DNA from: Bicyclus anynana
Lineage: Eukaryota > Arthropoda > Insecta > Lepidoptera > Nymphalidae
DNA: 64,000 nt
Assembly (NCBI RefSeq): GCF_947172395.1
Contig: NC_069108.1
Coordinates: 4,723,068-4,787,067, forward strand
Direction: 5' to 3'
A program made the position numbers and the translations under genes. How positions within the stretch are numbered: position 1 is the first letter of the stretch; every line of letters begins with the position of its first letter. Below the pieces are notes generated by a model. The model was not told the DNA's origin. It saw nothing but the letters and a program-made list of their open reading frames with translations, and searched no databases. Below, piece by piece: positions 56,121 through 64,000 of this stretch.

Positions 56121-56890
56121 AGAAAGAAAGAAAAGAAAGAAAATATATTTATTACTACATTATGCCACACATCACAATTATTTAAGAATAATACCCTGCG
56201 ATATGTGGCATAACCTAGAAAAAGGTCCTAGCTCAGCATATTGCTGTATGCTCCCCATAAACAAAGAACATACAGCGCTGATTTTCAGCTAGGACCCAGT
56301 TCTAAGTGCCACCATGAAAACAGGCAACATAAACCTATATTTAAAGCAAAACCAAATTAAAACTTATAACTAGTTTAAAACATATAAAAAAGAACAAAAA
56401 GAAAAATTATATAACATTAAAGTACCTACAGTATTAAAACCAACAATCAAATTTATTCCCAAGTTTAAATTTACCTACTATACTATTATTATTATATTTA
56501 CTTACTATAACTACATAATAAATAAAAAAAGAAAAAGAATATTTATATAAAAATGTAATATGAATGAATAATTACTAAATTTGTACATTATTAAATATAA
56601 TATTGATTACACATATAAGTTACACATAGTATAATATATAAATATTTGCTATAAGAAAGAAAACTCCGCCACATGATGCTGGAATTCCATCTGTTTGTCG
56701 AGGAGAAATCATAATCATTTGATAATCATTTCCTGTAATTTAGATGTATAACCAGGTACAATAAAAATGTAATACAATATTGTTTGCGAGACGACCGAGC
56801 TACGGACGACCGCTTTATCAGCACATTGTTCGCTCGTAACTCGTTCGCTCCATAACTGACTACTTAGTGTTTTTAATAATAACTTAAAAC
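56121..56890. other. LINE-tail-like and AT-rich DNA
   Basis: A GAAAGAAAGAAAAGAAAGAA run at 56121-56143 with AATATATTTATTACTAC resembles the antisense 3' terminus of a LINE. The phrase ATGTGGCATAA occurs twice. No coding signal. Confidence 0.35.
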
Positions 56891-57105
56891 GAATGTCACC
56901 TAACTGTTAATATCGTATGGTGCTGTGTTGAGCTGTGTTCTGAGTTGCCGTTGAAGCTGGCTCAGGCTGAGCTCCCCGACCTTGCTCGATGCTGGATACT
57001 ATGTCTGTCACTAGGTGTCCGTGCAGCCTCCGTTTACAAAAACGCCATAAAAGAAATACCCCCGCTTCCCCGATTATAATTACCACATTTGCTGAGGTTA
57101 ATAGT

Positions 57106-57390
57106 TGTTGTAAAGTGATAATTGCAATTGGGCAGGCAATATTAATATATTGCTAATCTTAATTATTTTATAATTATCTGTCTGCACTCACAACCATAGT
57201 GTACCTATTAATGTCAATTGTCAATGTCATCTTAGTTTATAATATATTGTCTGTGACAATTACTCTTTTCCGCCAGCTCTGCGATAGGGAACACGCAAAA
57301 TGTAAATTAGCTCTGATTGTTTTAATAAAACTTAGCAATTCCACTGTGACTCTTATTTATACTACATGTATAACCTTAATAAACTCAAGA
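57106..57390 (+). repeat. Copia 5' LTR (285 bp)
   Basis: Begins TGTTGTAAAGTG and ends AAACTCAAGA; identical by eye to the 3' LTR. Contains a TATAAT-like and an AATAAA signal (57327 and 57376). The end lacks the usual CA but is fixed by the duplicated ATAGT flanks. The primer-binding region begins right after it at 57391 (GGTTATAGGCC), similar to the internal initiator-tRNA-Met site used by copia. Confidence 0.95.
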
Positions 57391-57506
57391 GGTTATAGGC
57401 CGATCACGCGATTTACAAGATTTGGTGAAAATTTTGAGAAAATACATCTACTGCGTGGACCGCGTGGTAACACGTTGTCACCCATTGTCACCAGAGCTCA
57501 TCAAAA

Positions 57507-58318
57507 ATGGCTTCTGCGAATCCTGTTGCGAGTGGATATCTGCATCATGAAAAGCTAGAAGGCGTGAGTAATTATGTAATCTGGAAATTTAACATGCGTC
57601 ACTTACTCATCATAGAAGATTTGTGGTCTTGTGTTGAAGGAGCTGAGCCTGTCGATCCTGCAAAGGATTTACGCGCGCTCGCTCGTATAAGTTTATCTGT
57701 TAAACCTATATGTGTGCAATATATACGAAATGTTACTACAGCAAAGCAAGCGTGGAACAAATTAAGCTCAGTCTTTGAAGACAAAGGATTCGGGAGGCGT
57801 GTCGCATTGTTGAGACTATTACATCACGCTTCATATGCCGATTTTAATAGTATGGAGAAATACTTTGAACATATTACCACTCTTGTACAACAATTGGTAG
57901 ATATTGGTCGTACCATAGAGGATGCTGAAGTGGCGGAGATAATTTTAAGCGGCCTTCCACAAGAATATGATATAATAGTTTCCAGTCTCGAAGCGGTTGC
58001 CTACACAGGTATAATATCCAGTGATTTAGTACGAACCAGGTTGTTGCAAGAAGAAGAACGTCGACGAAGGACTGAAAGCAGAGACGATATGGCCCTTTTG
58101 TCAAAGCAACAATACCGTAAGGCTAAAAAGGTACCTGTTTGTGATTTTTGCCAACGCAGTGGACACAAAAAATCAAAATGTTTTAAATACAAGAAAGAAC
58201 AGCGAGGCAACACAACAACAGCATTGGTGGCCAACTGTTTTGGTGTCTTCGAGAACAAGGACTGGATTGTGGATTCAGGCGCGTCTATGCACATGTGTAA
58301 AGAAATAAAGTGGTTTAG
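57507..58318 (+). pseudogene. Copia gag to protease start, cut by SINE
   Basis: ATG at 57507 opens a frame that includes gag (KLEGVSNYVIWKFNMRHLL; RVALLRLLHHASYADFNSM; EIILSGLPQEYD), a CCHC zinc knuckle CDFCQRSGHKKSKC from residue 212, and the aspartic protease active site DSGAS at residues 256-260. It runs into the poly-T of an antisense SINE at 58319. In an intact copia element this frame would be continuous with the rest of pol. Confidence 0.9.
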
Positions 58319-58510
58319 TTTTTTTTTTTTTTTTTTTTAAAAAGAATATTTGCCATATTTTTATAATATGACCAATATTCCCATTCCCCTCCAACTAGTC
58401 GGGAAAGACTGTGCTAGGAGTGGGTACGACAATAGACCAACGGGGCGGGGATCGAACCACCACCCTTCGGTGATGAGTCCGACCGCTCTTACCGTTGAGC
58501 TATTGAGGCT
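58319..58510 (-). mobile_element. tRNA-derived SINE inside copia protease
   Basis: Minus strand. Head at 58510 with A box TAGCTCAACGG and B box GGTTCGATCCC (plus positions 58492-58502 and 58448-58458), then a body with ACTCCTAGCACAGTC and ATATGGCAAATATTC, and a tail of about 20 A. Full length, about 192 bp, of a family different from the 1350 SINE. No obvious target duplication. Confidence 0.85.
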
Positions 58511-58524
58511 GTTATATTACAAAT

Positions 58525-61500
58525 TGTGATAGAACTGTACAAGTTGCTGATGGTACAACCTTAAGATGTCTAGGTTACGGTAGTGTTAAGATTCCTATGA
58601 AAAATAACAAGACACAATTAGTTACAGACGTTTTATATGTACCTGACCTCTCAACAAATTTAATTAGTGTATATAAATTATGTGAGAAGGCTTTGTCTGT
58701 TAAATTTAATAATACTAAATGTTATGTTTTCAAAGGGGAAGTTCTTGTTGTATCTGCCACCAGACAGGGGGGTATTTATATTTTGGACAATGTTTTATAT
58801 GATTCACAGGAGCAGTCTTTAGCTGTAACCAATGTGAATATTGTGTCCCAGCCACAAAGTTCGCTTGACACAACGGAAAATGCCAAAGTTACACCTGACT
58901 TGTGCTTATGGCATAAGCGGCTTGGACATTTGAGTCATCATGGGGTAAGTGTTCTCTGTAAACTCGCTTTTGGTGTTAATATTCACTCGACTCAGCATGG
59001 TGCAATCACTAACAAGTGTGTAACATGCGTTGAGGGGAAGCAAGCAGTGCAAAGTTTTCCTAGGGGTGAAGCAAAACGTTCCAAGCAGTTGTTGGAGCTT
59101 GTTCATTCTGATGTGTGTGGTCCGATGCCTGTATGTAGTCTGGGTGAGTCTAGATATCTGGTAACGTTTACCGATGATTTTTCTAGAAAAACATATGGCT
59201 ATTTATTAAAATATAAATCCGAAGTTTTGTCCAAATTTAAATATTTTAAAGCAACTGTTGAAAAGCAAACTGGGTTTTCTATAAAATGTCTGCGAACTGA
59301 TAGGGGTGGAGAGTATTGCAGTGCTTATTTCTCTAAATATTTACAGAGTGAGGGTATAGTTCATCAAACTACTGCTCCTTATAGTCCGTCTCAAAATGGT
59401 GTCTCTGAGAGACTTAACCGGACACTTTTTGAGAAAGTTCGCTGTATGCTTCGTGAAGCTAGTCTTCCTAAAGAGTATTGGGGAGAAGCTGTAATTACAG
59501 CTATATATCTTAAGAACAGAAGCCCTACAGCAGCAGTTCCCAATAAAACTCCAGAGGAGGCATGGACAGGTAACAAAGTCAACCTGAGCCATTTACGTGT
59601 TTTTGGTTGTCTAGCTATGACACTTATTCCACAGGTAAAAAGAGATAAGCTTGATTCTAAATCAAGATCTTGCATCTTTGTAGGATATTGTGAGAACACT
59701 AAGGGCTATAGATTGATTGACCCCACTAACCCTAAGCAGATAATTGTTTCCAGAAATGTAATATTTTTTGAAAACCATTTCTTAAACCACTGTGATAATA
59801 CAATGATACACTGTGATAGTAGTAATAATAATAATTTTATTTATAATAATATAGGTATGCAAAGCAACCCTATAAATGAAAATTATTCAGGTTTGGATTT
59901 GCAAAGCATGGTTCCAACTGAAAATAGAAATATTAATAATAATGTGGATATGCAAAGCATAGGTCCAAATGAAAATAACATGGATTTGCAAAGCAATAGT
60001 CCATGCAATCATGAAAATGACATGGTCATTAATTCTAGTCAATCTGAGCGGAATAATGAATTTTTGTCTCCAGTTTCAGGGGAATCTTCCTTCCAAAGTG
60101 CTGAGGAGAGTGTGCTGAGTGAAAGAGACAGTAATCAGTCAGATGCAATGGTATGGAACGAGACTATCGTTCGAGGGGAAGATTTAGTGCTACAGGTTCC
60201 CAGTACCAGTTGCGAACGACTGGTTCGTTCCACTCGGAATAAAAAGCCAGATAGGTATAAAGATTATGACTTATCTGATTCATCAGATGTATCTTTTCTT
60301 TGTCAATGGTTTATCTATGATGAACCTCAATCTTATGATGAGGCAATGGCAAGTCCTAATAGAGATTGTTGGCTCACAGCAATGCGTGATGAATATAATT
60401 CTTTAATAAAACATAATGTTTGGCAATTAGTTGATAGACCAAAGGACTGCAATATAGTTAGTTCCAAATGGGTTTATAAATTAAAATCTGATGAGTCAGG
60501 TAACAGTACAAAATATAAAGCACGTCTTGTGGCAAGAGGTTTTAGTCAAAAACCGGGTGTTGACTACTCTGAAATTTTTTCACCGGTAGTACGTCATACT
60601 TCTCTTAGAATTTTGTTTTGTATTGCTAATGAATTAAATATGGACATAGAACATGTGGACGTAAACACAGCCTTCTTACATAGTAGTCTTGATGAAATTA
60701 TTTATATGGAACAGCCTTTAGGGTTCTCATATGATAAGACTAAAGTTTGTTTGTTACAGAAATGTTTATATGGCCTTAAACAGGCAAGTAGGCTGTGGAA
60801 TAATAGTGTAAACGTTTTGTTGACTAACAATGGTTATGTACAAAATAGATGTGAGCCATGTGTTTATATAAAAAGAAATAACAAGCAATTAACGATTCTG
60901 GCATTATATGTTGATGACTTTTATATCTTTAGTAATAGTTCTAAGGATAAGGAAAACTTGTATGACTTGCTAGAATCTGAATTTAGTGTTAAACGCCTAG
61001 GCATTTTAAAAAATTGTTTGGGTATGAAAATACATAGAGATAGAGCCAATGGGACTATAACATTTGACCAATCAGACTATATTAACAAGTTATTAAAGCG
61101 TTTTGGTATGACAAATTGTAAGAGTGCCTCTACACCTATGGTTGCTAATAAGTTGGAAAAAGGCTCATGTAACAATATTGTAGAGGATAGTATGTATCCA
61201 TATCGAGAGTTGATTGGAAGCTTAATGTATTTGTCAGTATGTTCAAGGCCTGATATTACTTATGCTCTTAGTCATTTAAGCCAATTTAATACTGCATTTA
61301 CACGAGATCATTGGCTGGCTGCAAAAAGAATATTAAGATATTTAAATGGCACTAAAGATAAGAAATTAGTTTTCGTTAAATCTGGTACTTTTGATTTAAC
61401 AGTTTTTGCAGATGCCGACTGGGCCAATGATGTCGTAGACAGACGGTCTTATAGTGGATATATAGTTAAAATTGGCGGCTCTACTGTGCATTGGGAGTCG

Positions 61501-61869
61501 CGCAAACAGCGATGTATTGCGCTTTCAAGTACTGAAGCCGAGTACTTAGCCCTAAGTGATTCATGCAAAGAAGTGTGTTTTCTTAGAAATTTCTTGTATG
61601 AAATTTTTGTGAAACATTTTAATTGTCGAATCTTTAGTGATAATCAAAGTGCAATCAAATTGCTTGAAACCAATGAATATTGCCACAAGAAGACAAAGCA
61701 CATTGACCTTCGTTACCATTTTGTTAAGGATTTTATTAGAAAAACGGATGTCACAGTCAGCTATTTACCCACTGAAAAAATGTTAGCTGACATGTTTACA
61801 AAACCTTTAACTAATCATAAATTTTTAGGTTTTGTTAATGACTTGGGTATGAAAGATGTAGAATCATAG
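58525..61869 (+). CDS. Copia pol: rest of protease, integrase, RT and RNase H
   Basis: The open frame with first ATG at 58597 is 1090 codons; homology starts slightly earlier (VQVADGTTLRCLGYGSV at 58540). Numbering from 58597: GAG-pre-integrase LWHKRLGH at 104; integrase triad D172 (HSDVCGP), D about 236 (LRTDRGGEY) and E about 271 (GVSERLNRT); an N-rich linker with repeated LQSM/MQSI-type motifs at 430-475; RT from about 600 with YVDDF at 771-775; RNase H with DADWAND at about 939 and SSTEAEYLAL at about 977. It ends ADMFTKPL... as copia does. No stop or frameshift: all enzymatic parts look usable, but normal expression from gag is blocked by the SINE. Confidence 0.93.
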   Translation, partial: CDRTVQVADGTTLRCLGYGSVKIPMKNNKTQLVTDVLYVPDLSTNLISVYKLCEKALSVKFNNTKCYVFKGEVLVVSATRQGGIYILDNVLYDSQEQSLAVTNVNIVSQPQSSLDTTENAKVTPDLCLWHKRLGHLSHHGVSVLCKLAFGVNIHSTQHGAITNKCVTCVEGKQAVQSFPRGEAKRSKQLLELVHSDVCGPMPVCSLGESRYLVTFTDDFSRKTYGYLLKYKSEVLSKFKYFKATVEKQTGFSIKCLRTDRGGEYCSAYFSKYLQSEGIVHQTTAPYSPSQNGVSERLNRTLFEKVRCMLREASLPKEYWGEAVITAIYLKNRSPTAAVPNKTPEEAWTGNKVNLSHLRVFGCLAMTLIPQVKRDKLDSKSRSCIFVGYCENTKGYRLIDPTNPKQIIVSRNVIFFENHFLNHCDNTMIHCDSSNNNNFIYNNIGMQSNPINENYSGLDLQSMVPTENRNINNNVDMQSIGPNENNMDLQSNSPCNHENDMVINSSQSERNNEFLSPVSGESSFQSAEESVLSERDSNQSDAMVWNETIVRGEDLVLQVPSTSCERLVRSTRNKKPDRYKDYDLSDSSDVSFLCQWFIYDEPQSYDEAMASPNRDCWLTAMRDEYNSLIKHNVWQLVDRPKDCNIVSSKWVYKLKSDESGNSTKYKARLVARGFSQKPGVDYSEIFSPVVRHTSLRILFCIANELNMDIEHVDVNTAFLHSSLDEIIYMEQPLGFSYDKTKVCLLQKCLYGLKQASRLWNNSVNVLLTNNGYVQNRCEPCVYIKRNNKQLTILALYVDDFYIFSNSSKDKENLYDLLESEFSVKRLGILKNCLGMKIHRDRANGTITFDQSDYINKLLKRFGMTNCKSASTPMVANKLEKGSCNNIVEDSMYPYRELIGSLMYLSVCSRPDITYALSHLSQFNTAFTRDHWLAAKRILRYLNGTKDKKLVFVKSGTFDLTVFADADWANDVVDRRSYSGYIVKIGGSTVHWESRKQRCIALSSTEAEYLALSDSCKEVCFLRNFLYEIFVKHFNCRIFSDNQSAIKLLETNEYCHKKTKHIDLRYHFVKDFIRKTDVTVSYLPTEKMLADMFTKPLTNHKFLGFVNDLGMKDVES

Positions 61870-62055
61870 GCATCTGTTCTTGTGAGTATTGGTATCCTTA
61901 TAATTGTGAGTCTGTTGTACCACTTATACTATCATGCTAGATATGAGATGGGCAATGTAGAGATTATTTTTGTTATTAACCTGAGTTGTTAATTTTTATG
62001 TTTTGTATAATCCTGCATTGTAGAGATTTGTTCTCATGTTACGCATGAGGGGAAG

Positions 62056-62340
62056 TGTTGTAAAGTGATAATTGCAATTGGGCAGGCAATATTAATATAT
62101 TGCTAATCTTAATTATTTTATAATTATCTGTCTGCACTCACAACCATAGTGTACCTATTAATGTCAATTGTCAATGTCATCTTAGTTTATAATATATTGT
62201 CTGTGACAATTACTCTTTTCCGCCAGCTCTGCGATAGGGAACACGCAAAATGTAAATTAGCTCTGATTGTTTTAATAAAACTTAGCAATTCCACTGTGAC
62301 TCTTATTTATACTACATGTATAACCTTAATAAACTCAAGA
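62056..62340 (+). repeat. Copia 3' LTR (285 bp)
   Basis: Same sequence as the 5' LTR with no difference seen. Preceded by the purine tract GAGGGGAAG and followed by target duplication ATAGT. Confidence 0.95.
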
Positions 62341-62345
62341 ATAGT

Positions 62346-63320
62346 CAACCCGATACTGTGGAAACGTTCAAAGACTTAATATGCTCTCTGTGTATTTCTT
62401 CATTTTTTGAGGCTATAAGCACGTCTTCAATGTGTCATTGATGATTCATACTCGTTATTTGTCTCTGAACCAACATTTTCTATGCCCTTCAGTACCGTCT
62501 TGTCCATGAACCTCTGGAAGGTCTGGGCGGCGTTCCGTAATCCGAAACACATACGAGGGAACTCATAGAGTCCGAACGGCAAAGCCTGTGCTGTTTTTTC
62601 GATGTCCTCCTCTGCTACTTCTATGGTATGTACAAATGGTAAGCTCTGTTAATATCAAGATAAGTATAAATTGTTTTACCTGATAAACTGTAGGTGAAAT
62701 CTTGAATTCTAGGTATAGGGAATATAACTGGCTTCGTCACTGCGTTCAAACGTCGATAGTCTCCACACGGCCGTATACCGCCGTTCTTTTTCTGGAAGAC
62801 GTGAAGAAGACTGGCTTCTATGCATAGAGCACACTACGCCTTAGCCCTAAATTCATTACTAACTTAAGTCCCAAATGTTTTTATATCTGCGTTTGCGGCG
62901 AATAGTTTATACACACTTACACTTTGTTTACACTTTTTGGAATTAATTTTCGATACGGGTATTACTGATACATTAGCACCGTTGTCTATTAGAAAGTTCA
63001 TGTCGTTTCTAGAGTCCAAAATACTTAAACGATGGTTTCCTGTGATGCATCCCGCCATCGTGCTGGGCTGCACCCATCCTATTTTCCCTAATGTGGCTGT
63101 ATTGCCGTCCAGTTACACGGCAATTCACAGCGATGCGCTGCCTGCCTGAACCGAATATGATACCTGCATAACCAGTCCGGGGTGTTGTTTAACTGTGCAT
63201 ATGCAATTACAACACGGTCATCTAAACACCTTAATAGCTTCAAATAAACAACAGAATTTAGTTTTAACGTCTCTACGTTCACGCAGACGTTATAAAACTC
63301 TTTCAATATGAATCCTTAAA
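62346..63320 (-). pseudogene. Ty3/gypsy gag-pol remnant, antisense
   Basis: On minus, in order: a zinc-motif start like CRYHIRFRQAAHRC (about 63170), the protease box FLIDNGANVSVIP (about 62985; the catalytic D-T-G has become D-N-G), GIRPCGDYRRLNAVTKP (about 62775), then FGLRNAAQTFQRFMDKT (about 62530) and a decayed catalytic loop followed by FERFHSIGLTI. Frames change repeatedly. Bases 57105-56900 on the far side of copia may continue it (NLSKC). Dead. Confidence 0.85.
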
Positions 63321-63639
63321 CTTGCTATCTGTTTTGTTTTGATAACATCCTGTTTTGATAGTTTAGAGTTTGATGAAACATTTGGAGGTCTTACTAAATT
63401 CCTTTTTGTAATAAAGCTTTTTCTGTGTTTGAATCCTCTATAAGCTAGTATCGCCTCCACCCACACCTGGTTTTAAGCGATCTAGAATTCTAGAATATTA
63501 CAGTTAAGAACGAATTGGACATCAGTAATTCTACCTCTGTATCCACAGGAAATAAAGTTGATTATACTATATAGTAGAAATGAAATTTATTTCTTTTCTT
63601 AAAATATTTATCGATTTTTGCCAGAAAATCTCGCAAGAG

Positions 63640-63960
63640 TATCCAGGCTGCGACCCGACGCGGGTTCCGAGAAATGTACACATGGGAGTGCCTACTTGAC
63701 TTATAAATTATGTTGACAAATTATAGTTCAGTTGAGATTGCCGTAGATCTCATACTTGTTTTTATGAAGGGGCGTAGTACGTCTACCAGCTGCTGAAATA
63801 AATCTATGGACATGCCTGTAATTCTTTATAAATTCTTCTTCTAGTATGTCCCAGGGGTTAGATTTATTTCTAAGCTGGGCTCAGCTGCGAACGTTTCATG
63901 CGACGCTCACGCTCAATCATGCCCAGGATGTATGCATGTGCCATTATATCGCTTCAATCA
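63640..63960 (-). pseudogene. Possible PIF/Harbinger transposase N-terminal scrap
   Basis: The minus reading NPWDILEEEFIKNYRHVHRFI (one residue over in the source; core DILEEEFIKNYR at about 63860-63825) resembles the start of HARBI-type transposases. Nothing catalytic follows inside this stretch and the frame is short. Low confidence. Bases 63321-63640 are unassigned. Confidence 0.25.
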
Positions 63961-64000
63961 GTATTAATTAATCTATACAAATATTTTAGAGAGGTAAACT

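Larger units (their letters stand above)
57106..62340 (+). mobile_element. Ty1/copia LTR retrotransposon, 5235 bp, young
   Basis: Two identical 285-bp LTRs, a 5-bp target duplication ATAGT (57101-57105 and 62341-62345), a tRNA-Met-type primer site, a polypurine tract (GAGGGGAAG at 62047-62055) and a single gag-pol. It sits in a decaying gypsy RT, whose reading on minus passes from FERFHSIG-like text right of the element to NLSKC-like text left of it. Its only evident defect is a SINE in the protease region. Confidence 0.95.

Noticed and set aside
57199..57558. A coding frame in the copia LTR and leader
   Set aside because: It overlaps the LTR, is repeated in the 3' LTR, and precedes the well-supported gag start at 57507.
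63640..63960. Confident Harbinger gene at the window end
   Set aside because: Only a short DILEEEFIKNYR-like match is visible, too little for a firm call; listed at low confidence only.

Overview
The window looks like a piece of a lepidopteran (moth or butterfly) nuclear genome made up almost entirely of mobile-element sequence. The grounds are AT-rich intergenic DNA, spliced eukaryotic genes, tRNA-derived SINEs whose body resembles known lepidopteran families, Helitron ends of the kind common in Lepidoptera, and insect-type 18S and 28S rRNA fragments. I found no convincing host housekeeping gene. A run of 200 N at 23951-24150 marks an assembly gap.

Layout. 1-6500: a LINE ORF1 scrap, a decayed BEL/Pao gag, a SINE, and a near-complete PIF/Harbinger element whose MADF-BESS gene and transposase gene are interlocked on opposite strands. 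6500-12700: SINE and LINE tails, a THAP-type first exon, and a retroelement C-terminal domain with a nuclease-like signature. 12708-22898: two about 4.35 kb copies (A and B) of a composite of polymerase-like, LINE and hAT debris, separated by a hAT transposase and Helitron helicase fragment. The rest of the Helitron lies on the minus strand up to 24886. 24924-28394: a second PIF/Harbinger with the same interlocked layout, its transposase broken by a short retroposed insert with a perfect 13-bp target duplication. 28600-34500: P-element-like, Jockey-like LINE and Ty3/gypsy debris, with an OTU-protease-like fragment in the middle of the LINE.

34544-37743 is the most unusual part. A 41-bp direct repeat brackets antisense 28S rRNA, antisense 18S rRNA, and two oppositely oriented pieces of a mononegavirus-like polymerase (L) gene, with several near-perfect hairpins at the joints. 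37744-44150 holds hAT, LINE, RTE and Helitron remnants, including a LINE whose 5' end is fused directly to its 3' end. 44150-48700 is a diverged tandem repeat of about 150-175 bp carrying an intact Tigger/pogo transposon and other insertions. 48700-57100 is further SINE, LINE, Helitron and RTE debris. 57106-62340 is a young Ty1/copia element with identical 285-bp LTRs and a 5-bp target duplication, inserted in a decayed gypsy RT; its gag-pol is broken by a SINE. The window ends in gypsy remnants and a doubtful Harbinger-like scrap.

Together this reads as a nested transposon graveyard with a few intact units: Tigger, the first PIF/Harbinger, and copia apart from its SINE. Short snap-back inverted duplications recur, several at joints between unrelated elements. 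One is present in copy A and absent from copy B, so these hairpins appear to arise one at a time.
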